Assembly: GCA_964492065.1 (NCBI GenBank)
Contig: CAZBHH010000012.1
Coordinates: forward strand, 14,285 to 78,284
Origin: JADKAC01 sp964492065
GTDB taxonomy: Bacteria; Bacteroidota; Bacteroidia; Chitinophagales; BACL12
DNA length: 64,000 bases
Direction: 5' to 3'
The notes beneath the pieces were generated by a model. That model was given only the letters and a program-made list of their open reading frames with translations. It had not been told where the DNA came from and searched no databases. Both the position numbers and the translations under genes were made by a program. Below, piece after piece: positions 1 through 8,600 of this stretch (within the stretch, counting starts at the first letter, position 1; every line of letters starts with the position of its first letter).

Positions 1-261
1 GGGGCAGGCGGCTACCAAAATTAAACCCAGGGCTACCGAAGGCGGCGGGCGCATTATCAGCAACAGCACATAGGTTAAAAACGGCAACAATATCCATTGT
101 GAAAACAGGCCGACCAAAGCCTTTTTGGGAAACTTGAGTAATTGCCTGAAGTCGCTGAGGCGCAAATTCAGGGCAATACCAAACATTAAAAATGCCAGCA
201 AAAAATTGAGCAACAGTAAATTTCCGTCGCCCATTTGGAGCTGTATTTCATCGATTGCCAT
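1..261 (-). CDS. Bile acid:sodium symporter family protein (5' part, cut by window edge)
   Basis: An open frame of 87 codons reads from an ATG at 261 on the minus strand to the window edge, so only the N-terminus is present. It encodes two hydrophobic segments separated by a short basic stretch (LRLSDFRQ, KFPKKALVG), and ends in a segment finishing GLILVAACP. That layout and the GLILVAACP motif are typical of the SBF/BASS transporter family (bile acid:Na+ symporters and relatives), which move organic anions with sodium. A GGAG lies about 10 bases upstream of the ATG. Substrate cannot be inferred. It is divergent from the EF-G-like gene at 450. Confidence 0.75.
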   Translation of the reverse strand, partial: MAIDEIQLQMGDGNLLLLNFLLAFLMFGIALNLRLSDFRQLLKFPKKALVGLFSQWILLPFLTYVLLLIMRPPPSVALGLILVAACP

Positions 262-449
262 TGGTGGTTCTCCGTTATCGGCGCTAAAAATAACTTTTTG
301 GCGGATGATTCCTCTAACTCCCTGTGGATTATGCATTTATTCCCATATCCCCCCGTATTTTGAGAATAATTTCACGATATTCTTTGATATACTGGCTAAC
401 TTGTATAAATTGCGTTTCCAAAATAATTTAAACCATAAATACCAGGAGT

Positions 450-2579
450 ATGAAATCGTATGATAGTGAACACATCAAGAACGTGGTCTTAGTTGGCCAC
501 TCGGGTAGCGGCAAGACGACTCTTGCCGAATGTATGTTATTTGAGGCCGGGGCTATCAACCGCAGGGGCACCGTTGCCGATAAAAATACCGTATCGGATT
601 ACACAGATCTGGAACACGAGCGGGGCAACAGCATTTTTTCCACCTTATTAAATCTGGAATGGAAGGAGTCAAAAATTAATATTATTGACACGCCGGGTAT
701 GGATGATTTCGTCGGCGAAGTAGTAAGCGCCTTTAAAGTAGCCGACACCGGTATTTTGGTCATTAATGGCGCCAACGGCGTGGAAGTGGGTACCGAATTA
801 ATATGGGAAATGGCAGTGAGTATGCGCAAACCGATGCTGCTGGCCGTAAATCACTTAGATGAAGAAAAGTCGGACTTTGATAATACAGTGGCACAGGCAA
901 AAGAGCGGTTCGGATTAAAGGTCACCGTAGTGCAATACCCGATAAACCAGGGAGTGGATTTCAATGCAATCGTCGATGTGCTGAATATGGTTATGTACGT
1001 ATTCCCACCCGATGGCGGAAAACCCGAAAAAAAAGAGATACCCACAGCCGAAAAGGAAAAGGCAAAAAAATTACACGATGAATTAATTGAAGCAATTGCC
1101 GTAAACGATGAAACACTGATGGAAAAGTATTTCGAAAAAGGCACCCTGGAAGAATCCGATATGCAAAAGGGTTTATTGCTTTCCATTCGCAATCACGAAT
1201 TTTTCCCGGTATTTTGCATTTGCTCAAAACACAATATGGGCAGCGGGCGCATCATGGGTTTTATAGATTATTGTTGCCCGAGCGCCGCACACATGATGCC
1301 GGAGAAATTGACGAATGGCGCCGACTTGCCATGTAACTCCGCTAACCCGGCCATTGCCTTTGTCTTTAAAACCGTGAGCGAACCGCATCTCGGCGATATG
1401 AGTTATTTCAAAGTGTGCAGCGGTAAAGTAACGGCCGGCATGGATTTATTGAATACGGCAACAGATGCTGTAGAGCGCATCAGCAGTATTTATACCGTAG
1501 TGGGGAAAAAACGGGAAAATGTCAACGAGGTAATGGCAGGAGATATCGCCGCCACCGTTAAACTGAAGAAAACGCATACAAATAATACACTTGCCGCCAA
1601 AGGGCAAAATGTCTCCATCGTGCCAATACAGTTCCCCGAACCAAAGGTGGAGGCTGCCATTGAAGTCCACAATAAAGGCGACGAAGAAAAAATGGGTATT
1701 GCCCTGAACCACATTCACGAAGAAGACCTGACGATAACGGTAGATCATAATATGGAATTGAAACAGACTATCGTAAGTGCACAGGGCGAACTGCATCTGG
1801 CAATGCTCAAGTGGAAAATTGAAAATCTGTACGGCGTACAATTCGACTTTATTAAGCCACGCATCCCGTATCGGGAAACCATTCAAAAAGCAGTGCGCAC
1901 CAATTATCGCCATAAGAAACAAAGCGGTGGCGCCGGACAGTTTGCAGAAGTGCATCTCCTGGTGGAGCCCTATTTCGAGGGAATGGCCGACCCGAAAGAC
2001 CTCAATGTCCGCGGACGTGAAGATTACGATTTAAAATGGGGCGGCAAGCTGGTATATTTAAACTGCATAGTGGGTGGGGCTATCGATGCCCGGTTTTTGC
2101 CTTCCATACTGAAAGGAGTGATGGATAAAATGCACAACGGCCCGCTGACGGGCAGCTATGTGCGTGATGTGAGAGTCAGCGTATTTGACGGAAAAATGCA
2201 TCCGGTTGACAGTAATGATATGGCATTTAAAATCGCAGGGACTATGGCGTTCAGGAATGCGTTCCGCGAAGCCGACCCCAAAATTTTAGAGCCGATCTAC
2301 AACCTGGAAGTCATGGTACCGCCCGATATGATGGGTGAGGTAATCGGCGACTTACAGACCCGCCGGGGTATTGTTATGGGAATGGATACAGAAGGCCATT
2401 ATCAAAAAATTATCGCCCGGGTACCGCTGGCGGAACTGTACGGTTATTCTTCCGCTTTGCGATCGCTCACACAAGGCCGCGGTAAATTCACGAGGAAATT
2501 TGCCGAGTTCGCCCCCGTGCCATTCGATCTGCAACAACAGTTGATGCACGCCTATACCGAAGAGATGGCAGAGGCATAA
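450..2579 (+). CDS. Elongation factor G paralogue (EF-G2 type, catalytic His absent)
   Basis: A 709-residue translational GTPase with full EF-G domain layout: G domain, domain II, and domains III-V ending in a normal EF-G C-terminus. Walker A is GHSGSGKT (residues 16-23). The G3 motif is DTPGMDDF (80-87): Met84 replaces the His that activates water in ordinary EF-G (DTPGHVDF). The G4 motif is NHLD (134-137) instead of NKxD. The sequence strongly resembles the second EF-G of Bacteroides, which has been reported to support translocation without GTP hydrolysis; that link is by recalled similarity. The LepA in this window (55591) keeps the His, so the loss is specific to this gene. The start has AGGAG almost abutting the ATG. 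A strong terminator follows at 2602. Confidence 0.92.
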   Translation: MKSYDSEHIKNVVLVGHSGSGKTTLAECMLFEAGAINRRGTVADKNTVSDYTDLEHERGNSIFSTLLNLEWKESKINIIDTPGMDDFVGEVVSAFKVADTGILVINGANGVEVGTELIWEMAVSMRKPMLLAVNHLDEEKSDFDNTVAQAKERFGLKVTVVQYPINQGVDFNAIVDVLNMVMYVFPPDGGKPEKKEIPTAEKEKAKKLHDELIEAIAVNDETLMEKYFEKGTLEESDMQKGLLLSIRNHEFFPVFCICSKHNMGSGRIMGFIDYCCPSAAHMMPEKLTNGADLPCNSANPAIAFVFKTVSEPHLGDMSYFKVCSGKVTAGMDLLNTATDAVERISSIYTVVGKKRENVNEVMAGDIAATVKLKKTHTNNTLAAKGQNVSIVPIQFPEPKVEAAIEVHNKGDEEKMGIALNHIHEEDLTITVDHNMELKQTIVSAQGELHLAMLKWKIENLYGVQFDFIKPRIPYRETIQKAVRTNYRHKKQSGGAGQFAEVHLLVEPYFEGMADPKDLNVRGREDYDLKWGGKLVYLNCIVGGAIDARFLPSILKGVMDKMHNGPLTGSYVRDVRVSVFDGKMHPVDSNDMAFKIAGTMAFRNAFREADPKILEPIYNLEVMVPPDMMGEVIGDLQTRRGIVMGMDTEGHYQKIIARVPLAELYGYSSALRSLTQGRGKFTRKFAEFAPVPFDLQQQLMHAYTEEMAEA

Positions 2580-2601
2580 CCTGTGCAATAATTTTATATT
2601 C

Positions 2602-2628
2602 AAAGCCGGCGGAATGCCGGCTTTTTTT
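2602..2628 (+). terminator. Intrinsic terminator of the EF-G2-like gene
   Basis: AAAGCCGGC, a 5-base loop GGAAT, then GCCGGCTTT followed by a T run: a perfect 9-bp stem 22 bases after the stop codon. Confidence 0.9.
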
Positions 2629-2849
2629 GTTGTACGGTAACTGTGGTTGAAGAAAATTTGCTTCAATCTTTAAAGACACTCTTATTTAACTGATTTACAG
2701 ATTCAAAGTATTAATTTATTGACAAGTCAGCGGGAGTGAGATAACAAAAACTAAATGCCACCATATATCCTTACCCGCCAGGCGTTAAACCACCAAAAAG
2801 ACATAGTGCATTACAACATGACATAGAAATATACGCAAGGGCCTGCAAT

Positions 2850-2887
2850 AAAAAAGCCCTCCTGCCAACACCGGGTAAGAGGGCTTT
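2850..2887 (-). terminator. Intrinsic terminator of the small HTH gene
   Basis: On the minus strand AAAGCCCTC pairs with GAGGGCTTT (2879-2887 with 2853-2861 on the plus strand) across a 17-base loop, and the 3' arm runs into TTTTTT. It lies about 18 bases past the stop of the gene at 2905-3165. Confidence 0.85.
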
Positions 2888-2904
2888 CAACAAACATGGA
2901 AAAA

Positions 2905-3165
2905 TTAAGAGTAATTAAGGTTGTGCTCCATCAGTATTTTTTTAGCACATTCCAATATCTTGGTATCTTCCAAACGCACCACACCGCCGCTGGTTCCCTT
3001 TTCAAAATGCACATCCGCAATTTTATCAGGACCTTCAAAATGCTCAGCACCGAAATAATTTCGTACGGTATCCACATTAAGGTTGAGCTCATTCGCAATG
3101 CGTTCCATGCTGCCGTGCGGCAATTTGTCCTTAATGTGTCTAAGTTCTTCAAAAGTAATTACCAT
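2905..3165 (-). CDS. Small helix-turn-helix DNA-binding protein
   Basis: An 86-residue protein. Residues about 18-39 (GSMERIANELNLNVDTVRNY) read as a helix-turn-helix: a helix, a short turn at L-N-L-N, and a recognition helix VDTVRNYF. The C-terminal half is mixed charged and hydrophobic, with no known catalytic motif. Short proteins of this type are common in Bacteroidota and usually annotated only as DNA-binding protein; target and role are unknown. It is monocistronic with its own terminator and is divergent from the membrane protein at 3270. Confidence 0.7.
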   Translation of the reverse strand: MVITFEELRHIKDKLPHGSMERIANELNLNVDTVRNYFGAEHFEGPDKIADVHFEKGTSGGVVRLEDTKILECAKKILMEHNLNYS

Positions 3166-3269
3166 AACAATTTATTTTAATGGTTAATAATTAGATAATG
3201 CGCTCATAAGTTTAGTGAACATTTGTATTACTTCAAAATTATTTTAAAAATTTTTTCCAACTTCAAGGC

Positions 3270-5066
3270 ATGAAAAACCGCCTATCGCTTGCCACCGTAT
3301 GTTTCGGGTGGTTATTTATGCTGGCTATAGCGTTTTTCTTTTATCCCAAATGGCAACAAACGGGCAATGAAAGTACTATCGGTTACGATGTGGCGGGATA
3401 TTACGGCTATCTGCCCGCCCTGTGTATTTACAATGACCTGGGGTATCTGGGGTACCAGGACTCTGTTTTTTCGGCATACGGATTGGGCAACAGCTATCCC
3501 AATTACACCGCTCCCAATGGCAGGCAGGTGATGAAATACCCACTGGGTGCGGCCGTCATGTACTTACCCTGGTTTGCCGCAGCGCACTGGTACGCCCTGG
3601 CCAAAGGACAGCCGGCAGACGGATATTCCCGCCCCTACCAGGCGGCGCTGAGCTGGGGTTGCCTGATCTACACATTGATAGGATTAATATTTGCCCGCAA
3701 GGTATTACTGACCAGGTTCAGCGATAAGACTACCTCGCTTACCCTTTTACTCCTGATTTTCGGCAGCAATTACCTGAATTATGCCGCCATTGATAATGCG
3801 ATGACGCATTCCCTGTTGTTTACGCTCTTCAGTATGCTGATCTGGCTCACCATCGCATTTTATAAACAGCCGAAAACGATCCCGGCAATAGCTATCGGCG
3901 CTTTAACCGGGTTGGCAATTATCACCCGACCATCGGAAATTGTAATCTGCCTGATTCCCATTCTTTGGGGTGTGGCCGATTACCGGGGCGCTATCGCAAG
4001 GCTGCATTTTTTCAGGCGGCATATACTCAAAATAATATCCGCCGTAATTGCTGCCCTGGCTATTGTCAGCCTCCAGTTGATCTACTGGAAATTCGCTGCC
4101 GGTCACTTCATTGAATACACCTATACCGATCAGGGTTTTGATTTTCTGCGTCCCCACCTGTACGAGGTGCTGTTCACATTTCGCAAAGGATGGTGGGTAT
4201 ATACGCCGGTAATGCTCCTGATTATCCCCGGATTTATTTTTCTCCGCAAGAAGTATAGAGAAATATTCCCGGCGTGCTTCTTATTTTTCCTGTTCACTTT
4301 GTGGATTGTCGCCAGTTGGGAAATCTGGTGGTATGGCGGCAGCCTGGGCCAAAGGGCGCTGGTGCAATCCTATGCCATTTTACTCTTTCCGCTGGCAGCA
4401 TTCGCGGAAGCGGCATTACAGGCCAAGGCCTACCTGAAAATTATCTTAACTGCGTTTATCCTGTTCTGCGTTGGGTATAACATGATGCTCACCTGGCAGG
4501 CACATGCCGCCACCGGCATTTTTGAGGCGGAAAATATGAATCGGCCCTATTTTTGGAAAACATTTTTCCGGACCCGGGTTTCAAAACAGGATAAATTACT
4601 GCTCGATCGGGTTGACATCCATAAACGTCCCGTTGCCAATTCCGAAAACATCCGCCATTTGGAATTTGAAGATACTTCCACTGCCGTTGTTGCAGACCCG
4701 CTCCACCCCGGTAACCACGTGCGCCTTATCAATAAGGAATTCCCCTTCTACAGTTTTAATATCGCCAGGCGGGAAACAGGCGACCGCGGCTGGCTGCACA
4801 TTTCGGCAATGTGTTATATCGACCAAAAGGAGTGGGATATATGGAAAGCCGATCAAATCGCAGTTTGGTTCCTGGATGGCACAACGAGAGTCAAGTCAAA
4901 CTTTATCCGCATACAGCGCATTTTGGATGCCGGCTATTGGAGCGAAGTATATTTCGATGCCGCCGTTCCCAAATCGCATTTCGATTCCATTGAAATCGCT
5001 TTTATACACCTCGGGAGCCGCTACACCCTTTTGCTGGACAACATCCGGGTGAGCGCATTCGACTGA
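3270..5066 (+). CDS. Polytopic membrane protein, GT39/ArnT-like architecture
   Basis: A 598-residue protein. Residues 7-25 form a first membrane segment, then a non-membrane loop with an early acidic motif (GYDVAGYYGYLPA), followed by about ten further hydrophobic helices to residue ~410. The last ~190 residues are soluble and may face the periplasm. Loop-TM layout with an acidic residue after TM1 matches GT-C glycosyltransferases of the GT39/ArnT kind, which use polyprenyl-phosphate sugars, but I do not see a decisive catalytic signature. The convergent SGNH-like gene ends 2 bases after this stop. Function as a glycosyltransferase is inference. Confidence 0.6.
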   Translation: MKNRLSLATVCFGWLFMLAIAFFFYPKWQQTGNESTIGYDVAGYYGYLPALCIYNDLGYLGYQDSVFSAYGLGNSYPNYTAPNGRQVMKYPLGAAVMYLPWFAAAHWYALAKGQPADGYSRPYQAALSWGCLIYTLIGLIFARKVLLTRFSDKTTSLTLLLLIFGSNYLNYAAIDNAMTHSLLFTLFSMLIWLTIAFYKQPKTIPAIAIGALTGLAIITRPSEIVICLIPILWGVADYRGAIARLHFFRRHILKIISAVIAALAIVSLQLIYWKFAAGHFIEYTYTDQGFDFLRPHLYEVLFTFRKGWWVYTPVMLLIIPGFIFLRKKYREIFPACFLFFLFTLWIVASWEIWWYGGSLGQRALVQSYAILLFPLAAFAEAALQAKAYLKIILTAFILFCVGYNMMLTWQAHAATGIFEAENMNRPYFWKTFFRTRVSKQDKLLLDRVDIHKRPVANSENIRHLEFEDTSTAVVADPLHPGNHVRLINKEFPFYSFNIARRETGDRGWLHISAMCYIDQKEWDIWKADQIAVWFLDGTTRVKSNFIRIQRILDAGYWSEVYFDAAVPKSHFDSIEIAFIHLGSRYTLLLDNIRVSAFD

Positions 5067-5068
5067 AA

Positions 5069-6589
5069 TCACGATCTGATTTTCACCATTTCCGGAATTA
5101 TTCGGGAGGTATCTATCAATTCGCCGCTCTGCTCATAAAACCGGATGCAATACTTGCCCGGGGTGACCAGTTCATTCAGGTCTGTGTGCTTATGCATGAT
5201 ATCCTCCATTGTCAGGATAACTTTTTTATTGTGGTCGATAATTTCCATCTTGATATACCTGTCATCGCCTAAAAACTTAAGGAGTTTAGGCATTCTGTCC
5301 CTGCCATTTACTATCCAGGCCGGCGCATCTGCATCGTCAGTAGCCAGCGTACCGGCAAAAGTTGCGCCCATAATATTGCCCTTTGCATCAGTGACAAATT
5401 CGCCGCTCATCTTAACGCCCGAATTATCGGTGATCAGGAATTTCCAGGAGCCCGCTCCTAAGTTATTGACATAAATATCTAAGTTCTCGTGATCGTAAGC
5501 CTGATCAAAGGCAATTACCGAGTCACGCAAAATCAGCACATTCAAATTACCGGCAATGGAGGATTCCTCGAATTCGGCAATCACACTATCCCCGATATTA
5601 ATACGGTAATAGGCAAGTGCCGGCGGAGCGGCTGCTGTGCCATAAAACCAAATTTGCGAAACGGCATCCGTTTCCCAGAAACTCAGAAAGTCATTGGCCA
5701 CTTTTGTTTTGCCGGCATCATTGGGATGAACGCCATCCGTATTTACCATCGAGGGCGTAAATGAATAGCCATCGTCGCGGGTCTTCGACCCCTGGGTCCA
5801 GAAATACGGGCCCCACATCAGCAAAGGCGCCTTCGGATCGTTGCCCTTGTACGTCAATTCCTTGTTGCCGTCAATTTGTGCTTCTATCAACCATTTCATC
5901 GCCCAGCCGTTTAAATAGGCACGGGGCTCCATGTGTTTTACTTTGGAGTCTTTCGGCATATAATCCGTAGTATGACGGCCGGTCAGGTAAATAATCTGAA
6001 GGTTCGGATAGCGCTCTTTCAGTTTTTGTACCAGGTAGGTAAACTCATCTACGAGCATATCCGCACGTTCGGGAAATTCGGCGGTTTGGTTGCGCAAATC
6101 ATCCTCCTGCAACCAGGCCACCTGGATTTGGGCATTTGACAACCCCGCTTCGGCGACACGGCTTTCGACTGTTTGCCAATATTTGGCCTGTTGGTCGTAA
6201 ATCTTATTCAGATCCTGTGCCGGCACACCGCCGTTAATAAAAACGAGTTTGGGATTAATGCCCGGCACCCGGGTAATTTGCGTGGCCAGCGCCTGGCTGA
6301 ACATATACACGGTGGAAGGGCCTATGGTAATAAGCCCGATTTTGCCGTTTTCAGAGGGATTGCCCTGAGAATTCAGCGGTTGAATTGCGGAAGCCGCAGC
6401 AATGGCATCGGCGTAAAATGACGGTGGCATGGTATTGCTGCCATCGGGATACAAACCGCCGACGTAACCCATATACTTATCTTTACCGAGTTCGTTAAGA
6501 GGTTCCAGTTTGGAAACATCGGCAGATTGGGCATACATGCGCATGCTGAAGAATGCCGACAAAATAAAAACAGTAGGTAGAGCTTTCAT
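5069..6589 (-). CDS. Secreted SGNH-type hydrolase-like protein
   Basis: The chosen start (ATG at 6589) gives a clean signal peptide MKALPTVFILSAFFSMRMYAQ; the longer frame to 6601 only adds four residues. About 506 residues. Motifs in order: a GPST block in place of GDSx (nucleophile Ser kept, Asp replaced by Pro), a glycine block INGGVPAQ, and DGVHPNDAGK near residue 290, the Asp/His block of SGNH hydrolases. The C-terminal ~170 residues form beta-rich segments resembling a bacterial Ig or sorting-type module but without a clear T9SS motif. Substrate is unknown; esterase or acetylesterase activity on glycans would fit the fold. It converges on the membrane protein gene and diverges from the gene at 6628. 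Confidence 0.65.
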   Translation of the reverse strand: MKALPTVFILSAFFSMRMYAQSADVSKLEPLNELGKDKYMGYVGGLYPDGSNTMPPSFYADAIAAASAIQPLNSQGNPSENGKIGLITIGPSTVYMFSQALATQITRVPGINPKLVFINGGVPAQDLNKIYDQQAKYWQTVESRVAEAGLSNAQIQVAWLQEDDLRNQTAEFPERADMLVDEFTYLVQKLKERYPNLQIIYLTGRHTTDYMPKDSKVKHMEPRAYLNGWAMKWLIEAQIDGNKELTYKGNDPKAPLLMWGPYFWTQGSKTRDDGYSFTPSMVNTDGVHPNDAGKTKVANDFLSFWETDAVSQIWFYGTAAAPPALAYYRINIGDSVIAEFEESSIAGNLNVLILRDSVIAFDQAYDHENLDIYVNNLGAGSWKFLITDNSGVKMSGEFVTDAKGNIMGATFAGTLATDDADAPAWIVNGRDRMPKLLKFLGDDRYIKMEIIDHNKKVILTMEDIMHKHTDLNELVTPGKYCIRFYEQSGELIDTSRIIPEMVKIRS

Positions 6590-6627
6590 CTGATTATGCA
6601 TATTTTTATAAAAGTTTTAATAGAATC

Positions 6628-7806
6628 ATGCCAAATTTCTGCAAATGTATTTTAATTCTCTGTTTCGCAGGGTATGTATTGCGTCCGGGTATAACCGCTG
6701 CCCAGAATGTGCTCGGCTATACGGATGTCAGAGGCCGGTATTTCGTCTTTAAAAACGGATACCCGGAGCAAACCGAAAATCTGCCAATCCTCTCCTATCA
6801 AAACTCCAATGCGGGTATTGCCTATGTGGATAACAGCGGCCTGCTCAATTTCGTGAATGCCGATGGCAAGGTAAACCTCGACATACTGGCTAAATCATTT
6901 TATAAAAATACCGACAACTACCTGTATTACGGCGTAGGCGATTTAATAGGTATGTACGACGGCAGGCAGAAATGGACGCTGGGCGATATTAGCAAATACC
7001 CCTACAGCATCTCCGACAGTATCGCTGCCTACCACGACTTCAATGGGTTTTTCTCGGTGTTCTGGGAAGGACAAGAGACCGTGTTGAGCAGGTTGCCCAT
7101 CACTTATATGGCTACGGGGAAAAACATCCTGGCATTTGTGGACAACAGCAATTTAATTCAATTATTCTATCGCAACACCATAACACAAATTGATATCAAT
7201 ATTCCGGCGAGTTTGGTATTGGGGGCTAATATCGCCGCATGGGTTGACAGTTACCGCGAGTTTAAAATTTTCTACGGTGGCCACATATACGATATGTACA
7301 ATATCGCTGAGCTGTTTTGCAGGCAGGGAGAAACCATTGCCGATATCACCTATAATTTCGATGCCGAATTATTTTGCGCAGGCACCATCGTACATCCACG
7401 CTTTAACAATCTCCCCCTGTTTATGGCTGGCGATGACATGATCATGTTTATAGACGATCTGAACTACCTGCAGGTTTTTTACAAAGGAGCCGTGTACGAA
7501 GCATCCAATACCGTGCCTCTCCAGTACGACGTGGTGGATAATATTGCGTGGTTCATTGATTTGAACGGGTTTTTAAATGTATTTTACCAGGGCGAATTTT
7601 TTGTAGTGGAAAGTTATACTCCGGGTAATTTAACCGCAGACAGGGATATCGTGTGCTATACGGATTTAGACAACCGGCTGATAGCCTTTTACAAAGGCAA
7701 ACGCTATGAAGTCAGCAAGGATATAATCCGCAGTTATTTTCTAAACAACCACAGTATCATTTACTCCATTAAGGAAAATGAATACAAATATTTCAGCTTT
7801 GACTGA
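6628..7806 (+). CDS. Secreted repeat protein, probable beta-propeller, function unknown
   Basis: A 392-residue protein with an N-terminal signal-like segment (to about residue 26). The whole mature part is built of about eight degenerate repeats of 40-50 residues. Each has a core of the form hydrophobic-x-[AYF]-x-D, then about five residues, then F-[YW]-x-G: for example GYTDVRGRYFVFKNG, AFVDNSNLIQLFYRN, WFIDLNGFLNVFYQG and CYTDLDNRLIAFYKG. Such blades suggest a beta-propeller. I do not recognise a named family, and no catalytic motif is seen. Its start lies 38 bases from the start of the divergent SGNH-like gene, so the two may share a regulatory region. Confidence 0.6.
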   Translation: MPNFCKCILILCFAGYVLRPGITAAQNVLGYTDVRGRYFVFKNGYPEQTENLPILSYQNSNAGIAYVDNSGLLNFVNADGKVNLDILAKSFYKNTDNYLYYGVGDLIGMYDGRQKWTLGDISKYPYSISDSIAAYHDFNGFFSVFWEGQETVLSRLPITYMATGKNILAFVDNSNLIQLFYRNTITQIDINIPASLVLGANIAAWVDSYREFKIFYGGHIYDMYNIAELFCRQGETIADITYNFDAELFCAGTIVHPRFNNLPLFMAGDDMIMFIDDLNYLQVFYKGAVYEASNTVPLQYDVVDNIAWFIDLNGFLNVFYQGEFFVVESYTPGNLTADRDIVCYTDLDNRLIAFYKGKRYEVSKDIIRSYFLNNHSIIYSIKENEYKYFSFD

Positions 7807-7812
7807 ACTGCG

Positions 7813-8535
7813 CTATTTGTTTGCATCGTAATACGCAAAAATGCGTTTCACAATTTCAGATTCGCGGTTGCTGATACTCGTACGGATTTTCAATTCCTCT
7901 TCGGCAATGGTGGTAAATAATCCGTCCAATGCCTTTTGGGTAACGTATGCCGTCAGGTCGGGATTTAAGTCTTCCACCAGTGGTATTTGATTGTAATAAT
8001 TGATTGCATCTTCCCAATACTTTGTCGCATTTACGCTCTTCAGCGATTTATCGATAACCGGTGTAAACTTCTCGATGAGCTGTGCCGTGGATGTGCGCTT
8101 AAAATATTCGGTAGCCGCATTGTCGGCGCCAAACAAAATATCCATTGCATCATTCACGGTCATTTGCCTCGCCGAATTAATCAGTATTGCCTTTGCTTCT
8201 ACGGCAGCAGATTCGGCGGCACGGTTTAATGATAAGATTACATCATCGCACATCTTACCCATACCGACACTGCGCAGGGTATTCTCTATTTTTTGTGCCT
8301 CCGGCGGAAATAAAATCTTTACTAACGCATTGCCAAAATACCCGTTCGTCTTCGACAGCAATTCGCTGCCATTTGTCGCACCCTGTACTAAAGCTTCTTT
8401 TAACCCATTGGCTACTTCCGCTTCCGTAGGCACATCGGTGAGTACGGTATCCATTACCTGTTGCACTACCGCCGGATCACATGCAGACTGTACGGAAAAA
8501 ACGGCTAACAGTAAAACAATTGCTATTTTATACAT
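7813..8535 (-). CDS. DUF4197 family protein, exported
   Basis: The ATG at 8535 gives a signal peptide (MYKIAIVLLLAVFSVQSAC); the in-frame ATG at 8562 would put nine polar residues before it. The 240-residue protein has the all-helical body of the DUF4197 family, including NGYFGNALVKILFPPEA and the C-terminal ALDGLFTTIAEEELKIR. A Cys after the hydrophobic stretch could be a lipidation site, although the lipobox is imperfect (VQSAC). Biochemical role is unknown for the family. Converges on the repeat protein (7 bases apart) and diverges from cinA. Confidence 0.75.
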   Translation of the reverse strand: MYKIAIVLLLAVFSVQSACDPAVVQQVMDTVLTDVPTEAEVANGLKEALVQGATNGSELLSKTNGYFGNALVKILFPPEAQKIENTLRSVGMGKMCDDVILSLNRAAESAAVEAKAILINSARQMTVNDAMDILFGADNAATEYFKRTSTAQLIEKFTPVIDKSLKSVNATKYWEDAINYYNQIPLVEDLNPDLTAYVTQKALDGLFTTIAEEELKIRTSISNRESEIVKRIFAYYDANK

Positions 8536-8600
8536 AGTCGAATCTTTGAGATTATTTTTCAAAAATAAATATTGTGGAATTAATTTTACGAAAAAAGTGA

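Larger units (their letters stand above)
2580..2904. other. Intergenic region with two terminators
   Basis: The 325 bases between the EF-G2-like gene and the small HTH gene contain the two converging intrinsic terminators listed separately. The AT-rich stretch between them (about 2630-2850) shows no convincing reading frame or RNA gene. Confidence 0.7.

Noticed and set aside
125..463. Open frame of 112 residues on the plus strand near the left edge
   Set aside because: It lies over the reverse strand of the SBF-family gene, whose frame has a convincing membrane protein sequence, and has no family match.
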